A stretch of DNA of 64,000 nucleotides from Monosporascus cannonballus (lineage: Eukaryota; Ascomycota; Sordariomycetes; Xylariales), in assembly GCA_004154925.1 (NCBI GenBank), contig QJNS01000113.1, forward strand, positions 124,001 to 188,000, given 5' to 3'. A model generated the notes under the pieces. That model was not told the origin of the DNA and ran no database searches. It saw only the letters and a program-made list of their open reading frames with translations. The position numbers and the translations under genes are program-made. Below are positions 12,279 to 23,270 of the stretch, one piece after another (positions within the stretch are counted from its first letter, which is position 1; every line of letters starts with the position of its first letter).

Positions 12279-13711
12279 GTTAGCTTGGACGTATGTGAAT
12301 GGTGACGTAGTAGTCGCAAAGGGAGTAGAAGGGACGTATGAATGGTACTAGCAGAGAGACATAGACGAACGGGACTTTGGTGTGGAAAGCAGAGGATCAT
12401 GTAAGACACAACAGGTTATTATATAAGAGAGGCTAGAAAAGTTGATACAATCAAGTGTCTCATGGAGACCTTGGGGTCCTAAGGCGCCTCATTGTATATG
12501 GTATGATTGATTATAGATATTCAGCCGAGCCTTGCAGAATTCGGAATGCAACACTGGGATGCGGTAGAAAACAACCGGTACGATGGGAAGGGATGGGATA
12601 GGAAATGTCTCGCTCACATGGCAAGGAGGGATCCGGAAGGGCCGGGGGGATTTTGCTTACATACTTAAAGATGCCATACTACAAAATATGTGCCGGTATT
12701 AGGTAGAACTGGGTGTTATAGCCGCATACAATCAGCCCCCCTCGGAGACCGAGACAGAAACCGAAACGCTACTCCTGGTGGCAGTGCCAACGGTCCATGG
12801 TAGGAAGGAGGTTAACAGATGAGACTGACTAAGATGCGACAACTGTGGATAATGACATCAAACGCAGATGGTGAATGGTGGTGTGGAAGGGCGTGGAAGG
12901 ACGGGATGACTGGAGATTGATGAGTCGAGCAAGAACGAGAGAGAGAATGGCCAGGACCAGATTGTTCTTCTCGGCTCGACTTCCATGACAGGTCGATTGA
13001 TGAGTACAACGATACCCCGGCCGGCCAAGTATTTCCTGATCATAACGCATCTTCAGGCCGCATACGCACTTGGATGCAAGTGCTCTTATTAAAAAACAGG
13101 GGGCGGCGTCCATTAGCACAACTCCACGTCAATTTTACCCGCTGGTGCTTCCATACAACTGGTAGCAGCATTTATTTGATTAAGTAAGCCCAGGCTCCGA
13201 GCCAGATACGCTTGACTTCTTCTGGCTGTAGCGGGCCGCAGGGACGTTGCTTCCATGGGCTGACGGGCTCTTGTCACCAACGGCGGGGACCAGGCGCGGT
13301 AACCCCCCGAGCCGATCGACCAATTCCAAATTTATTATTCGTTTAACTGCTTAACTTTGGTTAAGCTCCAAGATGCCCCCAACGGCTGCATAACATCATT
13401 GTTTGAATGTAACAGGGCTTTCTTTATGCCTATCCAAGTTTCCGGTGGGACCGAAAATCCTTGGCGATCTTTGATTCAGTTGCAAACACTTGACACGTAA
13501 AAGGTTCAAGAAGTTCCATTTGATGCGCGTCTACTAATAAAACTTGCAAAGTCGAAGAGTCGGAGGATCAAAAATACTGCCAACCTAAGGCCTGGCATTC
13601 GGATGCAGAGTGGGAAATTATACGCGGCTTGGCGTCTTATTCTGACAAGCAAGCTCAGCTGGTGATTGCCGCAACAGTCACTCCGCAGCCACTCGTACCG
13701 CTGAGTCTGTC
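12279..13711. other. Divergent intergenic region between the NT-C2 gene and POP1
   Basis: About 1.4 kb with only short spurious frames. It presumably holds both promoters and the long 5' UTRs. No tRNA, transposon or named regulatory site could be supported. Confidence 0.5.
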
Positions 13712-16453
13712 ATGCCTCCTAAGCGACCTCCCGAGGAGGCGTTGGCTGCATCGTCAAACAAAAAGACCAAGACCAACAACAATGGCCCTCCTGCATCTAG
13801 ACAGCAGCAGCCCAAGAATGGCAAGCAGTCGAATAGCGCCTCCAACAAGCTAGGAAAGGGTGCTCAGCTATTCGACAACCGGGCTGCAAATCGGGAAAGG
13901 ACACGAGAGATCAGAAGCATCGCGGTGCAAAAGTCTGACGCCGCCCCCAAAGATGGAGAGCTTAACGTCCAGTCATTTCTCAATGCCCGCGGCTTTGAGT
14001 TGAATGCGTTAGATGAGAGCATGCGGCGAACCAGAACCAACAGGACAAGCCGGGCTTTTCAACGTGTGCCCATTACACTGAGGCGTAGAGCCGGAGCCCA
14101 CAACCACAAGAGGGTGCCTAAACGGCTCCAAAACAGGGCCAAGAGAGAGATGGAACAAGACAACACGCCCACCGTCAATTCCAGGACTAGGAAATCAAGC
14201 TCGACCAGGAGCCGTCTCCGAGCCGAGACAGCGAAGAGACTAGGCGTGCTAGCGAAGCGCAAGAGGCTACGGAAGCTGGAGAAGGCCGGCCTTGATAAAG
14301 AGACTATTACGGTTAGGACTGCGAGACCCAAGATCCGGAGGAACGCGCTGAACAAGCTACCGGTTACTGCAACGAGGTATAGAAAACGCCAGCTCGCGAA
14401 GACATGGCTACCAACGCATCTATGGCACACGAAGAGAGCGCGGATGACGGACCCCGAGGAGCCGTTGTGGAGGTTTGCGATCCCCTTAACACCTACAGCG
14501 AAATGTTATCGGCCTACGCACCGCATCCAGTGGGAGAAAGGTGCTATGGCCTGGGATATGAGCTATATGAGCACTGCCAGCCTTTCCGGTCCCATGAACA
14601 GCGTTCGGAATGTCCTTAAAGCGCTAGGGTTGACACACGAAAATTTGTGGAACGAGAAAGGGGCTCGCTGGAGGAACGGCGCTATGCATTGGACCTGTAC
14701 TCTCAGCCGAAGGAGGCAAGGCACCACACATGTCATCGGACCTGCCACTATCATCTGGAATCCGGAAATCAAGACAGACAATGTCGAGTCTTCGAAGGAC
14801 TTCAGACGCGTATTCCTCCGATTGCATCCATCCGCTTTCCTAGAGACTTTCGACGAGCTTCTTCGGCTTGTGAAGAAGCAGAATCCACGAGCTTACGTAG
14901 AAGACTTCAGACACGAGATCGGAAGCATCGAGATCACGGGGCCCGATTCAACAGAGGCTCTGTTAGGCATCCTAAAGCCATACTCCTCCAAGGTGGAATC
15001 TAAGCAGCCTCACGCCGCCAAATTCGAAAAGCTCGCTGGATGCAGAGACCCTGCCTCTCTTCCTCCTGGATCTCTTTTAGGGTTCTCCATACTGGATCCG
15101 CGCCTCTGCTATCCTCCGCAGAAGATGCCACCCGCCAAACCTGACATAGATATTCTGGGAGATTTCCACAGGGATCCGCATGTGGCCCCCTTTCAGCTTT
15201 TTGATAGGGACGCAAGATTCAAGGCATCCCAGCTTCCGTCTCAGAAATCCCTAAGCCGCCGTAAAGGCAGAGGTGCCCCAGGCGCCAGGCTAGAGGCAAC
15301 GGCGGATGACCCTCCCATACCCGTCATTTTGCTGGCTTCCCGGCATCCAACGGACTCACAAATACCGGGTACTTGGACTTTGATGCTTCCATGGAAGTGT
15401 GTACTACCGGTATGGTACAGTCTCATGCACTATCCCTTATCGAGCGGCGGCAACCCTCTCTTTGGTGGTTTAGATGAGATCCGGCAACTTAGCTTTGAAC
15501 GCGGACTCCCGTGGTTCCCGGGCGACATGCCTGGCACCGAAGCGGGGAATGCGTGGGAGATGGATCAACGATTGTCTCGACAGAAGAAATGGGAGCGCAG
15601 ACCGAAAGGGAAAAGGGTCAATTACGAGACTGTAGACTTGGGAGTTGGGCGCAAGGGCGAGATTGGTGTCGGCTGGAATTGCGACTATGAGTTACTCGTC
15701 AAACTCAAGAAGAATATGGATAGACATAGCGGGGAGCAAGGAGACGTAATCATGGCCGAGGATGGAACACAAGCGACGCCTGACCCTGAGGCCACGGAGA
15801 AAGGGAAGACCACAGAGCCCAATAACCCGCTAGGGACTCTCATATACCTACCCAAGGTCTCATTCAACGCCCACCTATCCCCGAAATCCGAACCCCTAGC
15901 GCCAACCTCTGTTATCACCGTACATATCAAGTTCCTCAGCCGCGGGACTCCGTCCACATGCGCCAGGATTTACAGACTCCCAGACGAACCCAAGGCGGCC
16001 GTCTCGACGCAAGCCGAAGTGTCGGCGACGGATCCCCCATGCCCACCAAAGGTCGATGACGGCAGGCTGCCCCCCGACCTGCGCGGCCAGTGGCTCGCGC
16101 AGAAGCCCAGAAAACAGAAGAAACCCCACGCGAGGGGGACCGTGGACCTCGAGACCCGCACGCGCATGCTCGCACGCGAGCTCCTCGGCCCGCGACCCGC
16201 AGCCGAGACCCTCGATGGCAATCACCATCCACTGTGCCCCGACGCCGCGGATCTCGTCGGCTTCGTCACCACGGGGGGCTTCAACCTGCGCGACGGCCGG
16301 GGCACCGCTGTCGGCACCCTGTCGGCGCGCGCCGCGGCCGACGAGCTGCGCAGGTACGGCGTCGGCAATAGGGATCACCCCGCTGCCAGGCTCTGCGTCG
16401 TGCGGAATGCCGGGGAGAGCGTTGGTAGGCTTGCGAAGTGGGAGTTGGTTTGA
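13712..16453 (+). CDS. POP1: RNase P/RNase MRP protein subunit Pop1
   Basis: A single uninterrupted frame of 913 aa. The N-terminus is basic and Lys/Gln-rich. The POP1 N-terminal domain follows, with ITLRRRAGAHNHKRVPKRL (about residues 117-135), WLPTHLWHTKRARM (about 231-244) and the RPTHR...GAMAWDMSY stretch (about 264-285). The POPLD domain (about 535-625) contains LPWKCVLPVWYSLMHYPL and GLPWFPGD. The C-terminal ~200 residues carry a further conserved glycine-rich fold (LVGFVTTGGFNLRDGRG). Family knowledge: Pop1 is the large RNA-binding scaffold of nuclear RNase P (tRNA 5' processing) and RNase MRP (rRNA ITS1 cleavage). The ATG at 13712 was chosen because it opens the conserved frame directly. 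The C-terminal third is markedly GC-rich. It diverges from the NT-C2 gene. Confidence 0.96.
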   Translation: MPPKRPPEEALAASSNKKTKTNNNGPPASRQQQPKNGKQSNSASNKLGKGAQLFDNRAANRERTREIRSIAVQKSDAAPKDGELNVQSFLNARGFELNALDESMRRTRTNRTSRAFQRVPITLRRRAGAHNHKRVPKRLQNRAKREMEQDNTPTVNSRTRKSSSTRSRLRAETAKRLGVLAKRKRLRKLEKAGLDKETITVRTARPKIRRNALNKLPVTATRYRKRQLAKTWLPTHLWHTKRARMTDPEEPLWRFAIPLTPTAKCYRPTHRIQWEKGAMAWDMSYMSTASLSGPMNSVRNVLKALGLTHENLWNEKGARWRNGAMHWTCTLSRRRQGTTHVIGPATIIWNPEIKTDNVESSKDFRRVFLRLHPSAFLETFDELLRLVKKQNPRAYVEDFRHEIGSIEITGPDSTEALLGILKPYSSKVESKQPHAAKFEKLAGCRDPASLPPGSLLGFSILDPRLCYPPQKMPPAKPDIDILGDFHRDPHVAPFQLFDRDARFKASQLPSQKSLSRRKGRGAPGARLEATADDPPIPVILLASRHPTDSQIPGTWTLMLPWKCVLPVWYSLMHYPLSSGGNPLFGGLDEIRQLSFERGLPWFPGDMPGTEAGNAWEMDQRLSRQKKWERRPKGKRVNYETVDLGVGRKGEIGVGWNCDYELLVKLKKNMDRHSGEQGDVIMAEDGTQATPDPEATEKGKTTEPNNPLGTLIYLPKVSFNAHLSPKSEPLAPTSVITVHIKFLSRGTPSTCARIYRLPDEPKAAVSTQAEVSATDPPCPPKVDDGRLPPDLRGQWLAQKPRKQKKPHARGTVDLETRTRMLARELLGPRPAAETLDGNHHPLCPDAADLVGFVTTGGFNLRDGRGTAVGTLSARAAADELRRYGVGNRDHPAARLCVVRNAGESVGRLAKWELV

Positions 16454-17193
16454 GGGGGTGAGGGATGGATGGACGGATGGATGTGCTGGGGCTGTGTAAG
16501 GGCGTGCAGAGGTACTCTGTGAGGATGAGCGTTGGAGCTTGCTGTTGATAACACTTTTCGCATCGTTCTCGGCTTGATAAGTGCTCTCCACATGTCAGAG
16601 GATGACGATGAGGGACTTAAGAAGCTTACTGAGTGAGTGTAAGTAGCTTATTAAAGTCAACACAGCCTATCACCCCCAACCCTTAAGAGTACTGCCCGTG
16701 AGCGCCATCTCGTACTGTATTACGGAATATATTCTGATATGCCGCGCGAGTGACAACAGTCTGATTTCGAAGACCTGGGCTGCTCCGTCTCTGGCTTGTG
16801 GACATGTTGCAAGCAATACTTCGCCCGTTTCTCCATATTCCAGCTACGAAGACTCAGATCGGGTGACACAAGTTATCTGCTAGTCTGTTCTTCTTCTTAT
16901 GGGGTTTACGATTTCATAAAGATGCTTACTACCTACGAACTCGGAGAGTCACCGCCAAAGCGCCACTCCTCTGCCCTGATGGCCTTCGTCTACGAGAAAA
17001 ACACAACAGCAATGGATGGCCCTCAACCGACGTCTCGCAGCCATACTCCGCTCGATTCCTTCAGAAATACCTAAACGCGCCCACCCTCACCCGTCGTGAC
17101 CCGCTATGTGTGTCCAAAGCAGGCCGATCCTATATACCCGAAATGCCTCCCCTGAAAACGTCCGAACAAGTCCTCTAAACCGATACCCACCAA
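16454..17193. other. Intergenic region downstream of POP1
   Basis: About 740 bp without a supported gene. A short GGAT-type repeat (GGATGGATGGACGGATGG) lies near 16463-16483, just after the POP1 stop. Confidence 0.45.
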
Positions 17194-17649
17194 TCAGGCT
17201 TCCTCTGTCTCGGACACGGACGCGGGCGCGGGCGCGGGTACGGGCCTAACGCTGGGCGCTCTCGGAGGCGACCGTCCGTCGCGGCGCACATCGGCCCGAG
17301 GCACTTCCAGCAACCGCAGAGGCACATCCCCTTGAGCACCCACGGGCGGAGAAGGCTCCGGCGGTACCCGAGCACGTCTCTCACGATCTTGACGGGGATT
17401 CTCCGAATGCCGACGGCTCCTCTCCGGCTGTCCGCCGCTCTTCTTCTGGCTGCGCTTGCGTCCGCGCGTCGCCATCTTGCCGCTGGCCCTCTTGGGCGTT
17501 CGCTGGTGGTGACCCTCTGGAGAGCGCACTCCGTTGGGAGCCGGCTGACGAGCGCTGCCGCCTTCCGACCCCGTGTGCCGTTTCTTGCCGCCGCCGCCGG
17601 GTTTCTCGCGCTTGGTCGGTTGCGCGGCGGCGGAAAAGCAGTTGCCCAT
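17194..17649 (-). CDS. Small basic protein with N-terminal lipidation signal
   Basis: A 151-aa frame beginning MGNCFSAAAQ. Gly2 with Ser6 fits the N-myristoylation consensus, and Cys4 beside it is a plausible palmitoylation site. The rest is strongly basic and disordered (runs such as KREKPGGGGKKRH and GRKRSQKKSGG), followed by a Pro-rich acidic end. This suggests a peripheral membrane protein that binds acidic lipids or nucleic acid, but I do not recognise the family. A longer overlapping frame in another register (17732-17175) is less convincing. An unrecognised downstream or upstream exon cannot be excluded. Confidence 0.55.
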   Translation of the reverse strand: MGNCFSAAAQPTKREKPGGGGKKRHTGSEGGSARQPAPNGVRSPEGHHQRTPKRASGKMATRGRKRSQKKSGGQPERSRRHSENPRQDRERRARVPPEPSPPVGAQGDVPLRLLEVPRADVRRDGRSPPRAPSVRPVPAPAPASVSETEEA

Positions 17650-18502
17650 GCTGGAAGAGGGCCTGGGGTTATCGAATTGAGTAGTACTAGGTTATCGTAG
17701 GTGACTGGAGTCCGTGGTCTGCCATGATGCAACTGGTGTTAGGATGCGCAGCACTAGGAGAGTCTCTTTGTATGGCTGAATAAGTGCTATTGTATTGTTT
17801 CTGGCTACTGTTCCGAGCGATCTATGATATTATTTACCAGTATACACTCTGTGCTGGTACGGAATCGTATTGCCAAGAATCTGTTCTTGAACTGGACTGC
17901 GTCGAAGATTCACTGATAGCTATCTTGGGACTGAAGGTTCGCCTTAGGTCCAATCGTAGGTCTGGACCAAAAGATGCCTACTGCAGCCATTAAACTACCA
18001 GACAGCTAGGCTTCTCACAATGTGTATGTAAGGTTAGGGCTACATCATCAGGAGCCATATACCCGTTGTAACAAGGTAAGAGAAAGTCTAGAGAGCACTA
18101 TCGAGATTAAGGCGCAGCCAGACCATGTTAACTGAGCATGGCGCCATACCAAGCTTTGCTGTTCATGCCCTATCCATTGTATAAGTTGCTTCCACCAACG
18201 AGCAGGCTGCGGAACATGTCGCTCAAACAGTACAGGTAGGCATCCTCAGGGGCCAGAAGGAACCAGTCCAGTGGGGATATTAACTCATTGAGTAGATGGC
18301 TCTAGGGAGTGATTGCACAATTAGCCTACGACTGACTCACTGTTGCTTTACCCGGTCTCAATATTCATAGGAAGCCATCGCTTAAATATAGTAACAGCCC
18401 CGAGAGTATCCCTTCTTATAGTCCGCATTGCTGGTGTTCACATGCAACGAAACTCTAGCCACGCGGTAAAATCAGTAAATTAAGGGACGAATGGCGCAGC
18501 GC
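17650..18502. other. Intergenic region
   Basis: About 850 bp. Only short, atypical open frames; no RNA gene, repeat or transposon sequence recognised. Confidence 0.4.
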
Positions 18503-19932
18503 TTAGACGCGCTTCCCGTTATTCCAGTCATCAACCTTCATGTCGTCACCGTTTCTCTCTTCGCTCGAGATGACAATCTGGTCCGTCCTGACTATCCTGC
18601 CAGAGGGCTGCATCCAGCGCAAAATACTTTCTTGGCTCTCTGACCTGCCCGGGGCATCGTCGACGTCGGGAGCACGAATATCCCTTGTGCGCTTCTGTCC
18701 GATCGTCTCGAGTTCGATATCGTTTCCCTGTTCCGGCTGTCTGGAAGGGTTTTGAGAGTGCGATCTGTATTTGGTGGAATAGTCCGGCATGGTGAAGCTT
18801 TCCCGAATGCAGTCCACGAGCGGCTTCAGGATCGGTACGCAGGAGGCTATGATTATCGTGCTGCCCTCCACGCTGTCCCATTATTAGTCTCCGTGGCGGA
18901 TTAAACGCGTTTTAGACGTCACAAGGGGCTTACCATGTCCATATAACGAGGTTGGGGAATTCATCTGCCATTTCGACTTGAGTTAATATTTCCGAAACGC
19001 CGAGGTGGAATGAAACACTCTACTTGCTTGAGAGGCCGGTAGAAGCGACTATCCAGATCAGTCTGCACTTGTATATGGCTACTATAGTTGAACTGCAATT
19101 CTGGTGAGGGGTTGATTGGAAAACACGAGTAGTCATCTTACTTACAAGAAACCGACGCCTAACGCAATGCTCAATGCTAGCTTCTTCCGTAGGCTTAGCT
19201 GTAACTTTAATAGTACGATGGTCGGGTAAACTGCCAGGTATAAATCGACGAAGGCCGAAAACCCTTTTCATAGTCAGCTGGCCACAGCATGCATATCAAC
19301 GTCCGACTTCAGAGCACTTACCCCCCGTGTAGATATCGAAGTATGCCTCCGTCCAGGGCCTGATGCAGTGCTTTACCGGGTGGGAGCTGGTCTCATTCTC
19401 GGGGCATCGCTGGAACAGGAAGATGGCGGCGACCACCATCTGAATGAAGCAGACCCCGGTCAGACACCACAGGAATACTCGATGTGCGCGCGATGGGCAT
19501 AATATGCGAGTCAGGAGCGCCACGATTGCGAGCTTTGGCACCGCTAACGATATTATGCCCGGCGCGAAGCCGACCAATGACCAGTAGATCATACGTGCTG
19601 CTTCTTCCGGCACCAACATGGCTATTTGCTTGCCGTTTGCGGACTGCACCGACTTGGCATGGAATCCGACGGCGAGCCAGGTGCATAACTGCGAAATTGT
19701 CTCATCAGCCTCGATGCTTGATTTGGCGGGTAGAGAGAGAATAGGGGACACAACTCACGACCGAGATGGCTACCAGGTAATCATCGAGCAGCAACTTGCC
19801 CAGAAACTTGCCCCTGACGAAAAGCCGAGCAGCGGCGAAGACAGTACTCAGGGCTGTGACTGCACATATTGTACCAAGGAAGACGGCGGCCTTGTTAGCT
19901 GAAGAACGAGCCTCCGCGGTCACTCCTTCCAT
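18503..19932 (-). CDS. Rhodopsin_fung-family 7TM membrane protein (PTH11-related type)
   Basis: Six exons on the minus strand: 19932-19759, 19688-19322, 19263-19146, 19092-19028, 18976-18934, 18872-18503; 378 aa. The translation follows the fungal rhodopsin-like domain. TM1 (AAVFLGTICAVTALSTVFAA) is followed by RLFVRGKFLGKLLLDDYLV. Then come LCTWLAVGFHAKS, TM helices with PKLAIVALLTRIL and VFLWCLTGVCFIQMVVAAIF, the AFVDLYLAVYPTIV block, VAIYKCRL, and NLVIWTCVEGSTIIIASCVP. A ~115-aa charged cytoplasmic tail ends the protein. No CFEM domain is present. Related fungal proteins sense surfaces or hosts, but most members are uncharacterised. Intron 4 (19027-18977) is only frame-consistent with a GC donor (GCAAGT) and acceptor TCAAG. 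The other introns are GT-AG. Confidence 0.85.
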
Positions 19933-21155
19933 GCCTAATATTGGTTGACGGCGGGTATTGAACTGTATGAGGACTAGGCATTTGAGACCGAGCCGCAAAA
20001 CGGTACTCTCGGACGATAAGTTCTTGATGATTTATGAAGCTGATACTGAGTTCATACCCGTGGTATGGAGGAGTGGGAGCGGACCGTATATACGCTTCGT
20101 TCTCCCGGGTCACCTATTAGCCCTTTTGCACTTCACAGTGACATTCAAGGTGGCTAAAGTAAGTGATAGGCTCGTGAGAGGTATCGCCTAGAATCAAGAA
20201 TTTTCTCTCAGGGGATAGACCCCGGTTATTTCGGGACGATGACCAGGGACTTTCGGAAGTGCTTCGCTGCCTTATGCAGAGTGCGGTAAGTTCTCGGTCC
20301 GCAGCAACCGGAAGCCTTTCATATATGCGGGCTAGCCCCTACGAAATTATTACCCTGATTTAGTATAACCTTGGGCGTGGCTGAAACAATACGTAAGTGT
20401 GTAGAGTACTTTGCTATTTCCTATGCTTTAGCTCGTGGCTGCGTGCAAAATATAGCAAGGGTATGATAGGTTGACCACCAAGCCACTGTCATAAGTCTGG
20501 ATGATCCTTCCGTTTCTTGGTATTCGAGGAGCGGCTGTGATGTGGTGTGTTCTAGACAGATACCAGGATCATACTTATATGAAAGCTATCGACCCCAGCT
20601 TCCACGTCCACGGGCCCGGGTCTTCCTCACCAACCCGTATGGGTAAGGCAAATATACCAAAACGCAGACAATACGTGAGGTCTCGCAGTAGAATTGACTA
20701 TATATTACGTTATTGTTAGTAATGCAATAGCGGTGTCGCTTTTGCCGCGCGAGGAGAATGTTCATTACTATTTATATGAAAACCCGTATTTACTAGTTGG
20801 GTAGCGGACGGAACGATAACCCATGGATATCTACAACTCGATCCCTCGGCATTTGGAAGGTCTTGTCTTCTTGGTACGTGCCCTCACCCCCCTATGAGAC
20901 TCCGATATCACACACTAAATCATTTACAGCTGAAGAAGAGTATGGTGTCGGGTTGAGCTCAAGAAGGTCTTAATTGAAATAAGCGAGGTGATGAAGCCTC
21001 CTTGGATACGTGTAAGTACAGCGTAAGCTGTGCGGAAGCGATACGCGGAGGCGGCTTATATGTAATTTGGCTAGTGGCTGATCTATTGAGCCTAACCTCA
21101 GCCACTATTCAGTTACTGACCCTCGGTTCTCGCACCCCCACGAACACTCACAAGA
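19933..21155. other. Gene-poor intergenic region
   Basis: About 1.2 kb. Short frames (for example near 20501-20719) have no recognisable domain and poor coding character. Composition is still near normal, so this lies outside the RIP-affected block. Confidence 0.4.
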
Positions 21156-21608
21156 CAGGCGGGCCAGTTATTCTGACCACGTCGAATCGTTAATTAACCG
21201 GGGCTAAACGCTTTTTGGCAACCCTCATGGATTCTCATTTCCCCCGCACTGACTAAATGCATGGCTGAACAGGGCTGGTACAACTCTTACAATACCACCA
21301 TAAATAGCATTATAATATTATGGTCATATACTTAAATAGGGGGCCTTTCGAGGGCAGCCCAAGCCTCCCGGGGACCCAACCTTAACTTTAGTTCCAACCC
21401 TGACCTTAACCCCTAACCCTAACCCTAACTAAAACGGCAACCGGCAAATAATTCCAATAAGATTAGATATTAAACCCAAAAGTACCATCCTTGCTTGCTA
21501 AGTGCGGTTGATTTTCGACGGCGCGAGTGATTACCGATGGGGTTGCCAGAGAGCGTTTAGCTCCTGTCAATTAACAATTCGACGTTGGTCAGAATAACTG
21601 GCCCGCTG
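21156..21608. repeat. Inverted-repeat (MITE-like) element of 453 bp
   Basis: Two imperfect inverted arms of about 68 bp face each other. The left arm is 21156-21224 (starting CAGGCGGGCCAGTTATTC) and the right arm is 21540-21608 (ending GAATAACTGGCCCGCTG). Both contain a GAC-GTCGAAT/ATTCGAC box and a GCTAAACGC/GCGTTTAGC box at the same distances. The ~315 bp between them has no coding capacity. CAG...CTG ends are seen in some DNA transposons, but I find no clear target duplication, so whether it is a non-autonomous transposon or a simple inverted duplication is open. Confidence 0.6.
21411..21428. repeat. Interstitial telomeric repeat (CCCTAA)3
   Basis: Three perfect CCCTAA units (reverse of TTAGGG, the usual telomere repeat of filamentous ascomycetes). 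They are preceded from about 21375 by degenerate versions (CCAACCTTAAC, CCCTGACCTTAAC). The array lies in the middle of the inverted-repeat element and 450 bp before the first retrotransposon LTR. Confidence 0.85.
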
Positions 21609-21878
21609 ACAGGGTGCATCAATCTTGATGTGCAACCGCGTGCCCAGTTACGCCACTGACACGCTGCCTGTGATTGCTTCAAGCCACATCCAGTCATCCA
21701 TCATAGCCACCTCTTGTTACCGGCAAGACATTGTCATATTCATTTGCTTTGTGTGAGCATATAGTATCCGCAGTATGATTGGGAAAACGGCTTATCAGAA
21801 GTAGTCATATGGTGTGTTTCTTGGATACAATCTTGACTCAGGACGCTTTCCAGTGCAGATTCTCTTACTCTATAATTC

Positions 21879-22197
21879 TGTTACGGCCTAACGGGCTACG
21901 GTCTCCAGAAACGGTCCCCGACAAAGACAAGCCAAGAAAAGACAGTGGGTCAAGTCACGTGATGGATCACCAACTCACTGGTGGTGAGCCAGCGAACCGA
22001 TACAGGATATATACGTTTATTATTTCCATAATTTCAATAACTTTAGCTTATAATAATAATTCGTTATCTAAAACGGCCTTGGTAATACAAAACGTAATAC
22101 GTTAATATATTTATTATTTAGATTTTTAGAATACTTTTATTAATATAAACTCGTATAATTAAGATTTAATAATTAATTAAATCGTTTAACCGTTATA
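21879..22197 (+). repeat. LTR, 5' end of element A
   Basis: Starts TGTTACGGCC and ends CCGTTATA, aligned with the B and C LTRs over the R/U5 half (GTAATACGTTA..., TTAATAATTAATTAAA...). The first ~130 bp keep normal GC while the rest is AT-rich. Its U3 part, around 21930-22000, is unlike the LTR at 36142-36521. Confidence 0.7.
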
Positions 22198-23228
22198 CGT
22201 TATAAGCTTTTATTTAGTAATACTGTTAAATTTTAAACAATATCGCCGATATTATGTTTATTAGCAAATAGCCCAAACAGCCTATTTATCAAGTTCCGGA
22301 TAATTCGAATATTAAAATAAAATCCGAAAAGAAAAAACAAACAGTTTTATCTTTTTCGCAAAAAGTTTCTTCGACGTCTGGATACTATAAACGAACGCAT
22401 TTTTTAACTTAAAAAGGATAATAACGATTTTACGACGTCTTTTTAAGCCGTTTATAAAAAGCTTAAGGAAAAGAGAAAAGCTTCCGAAACTAAAAAGCCT
22501 TTTCAAACGAACCAGATTATTTAGCTAAATTTTACCAAAAAATTAAATTTTTTTTTAAGCTTTTAACACTAGAATTTTTCGACGGAATCTTAATTAAGTT
22601 ATAATTATTTTTAACCTAATACCGAGCTTATTTTAGGTATTTTCTTCTTTGATTTATTATATTTATTATATGAATTAAATACCCAACCGGACGATTTATC
22701 GAAAACGCAATTATTTAATTTGAATCTGCTATAAGAACATACGTTATTTTGCTAATCGAAAAACGAAACCGGGAAATAATACGAATTTATAACGATTACG
22801 AATAATTTAAATAAGTATTAATAAAGGTTTTTAAAATACTAAACGAAAAAATAGAGGGGAAAATATAAATCTAGTAATAACGATAAAGAGAATAAATATC
22901 TAATTACGGAAATACGTTTATTTAATTAATATTTAAGTTGAATAAAAATAAACAATATCAATAATTAAATTTTTCGATAATCTAAAAAAACATAAAAAGA
23001 ATTTTTTAAATTTAATTCGCTTAATTATTTATTAAATTATATTGCCATAATAATTAATTTTATTAATTATCAATATATCTAACGTATTAAGGATACTAAA
23101 GAAATAGTAATAAAATTCGATATATGGCTAATATTAACGTTATTTAATACGGTAACACTTTTTATAGCACGGAACTAGGATCTATAAAACTTGGAGTTAC
23201 TTATAGAAAGAACTGGAGCTAAACCAAA

Positions 23229-23270
23229 TACTTTAATTACAACAAACTGGGGTATAAGGCAGCATAATAT
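23229..23270 (+). pseudogene. Element A gag zinc-knuckle remnant, all four ligands lost
   Basis: The frame reads KYFNYNKLGY then KAA-stop-YK. This has the exact C-x2-C-x4-H-x4-C spacing of a retroviral-type CCHC box with Tyr at all four ligand positions, as expected from TGY-to-TAY and CAY-to-TAY changes. Confidence 0.75.

Noticed and set aside
15896..16591. 231-codon minus-strand frame
   Set aside because: Antisense shadow of the GC-rich 3' end of POP1; no domain.
21779..22105. 108-codon open frame on the plus strand
   Set aside because: It crosses from flanking DNA into the LTR of element A and has no protein-like features.
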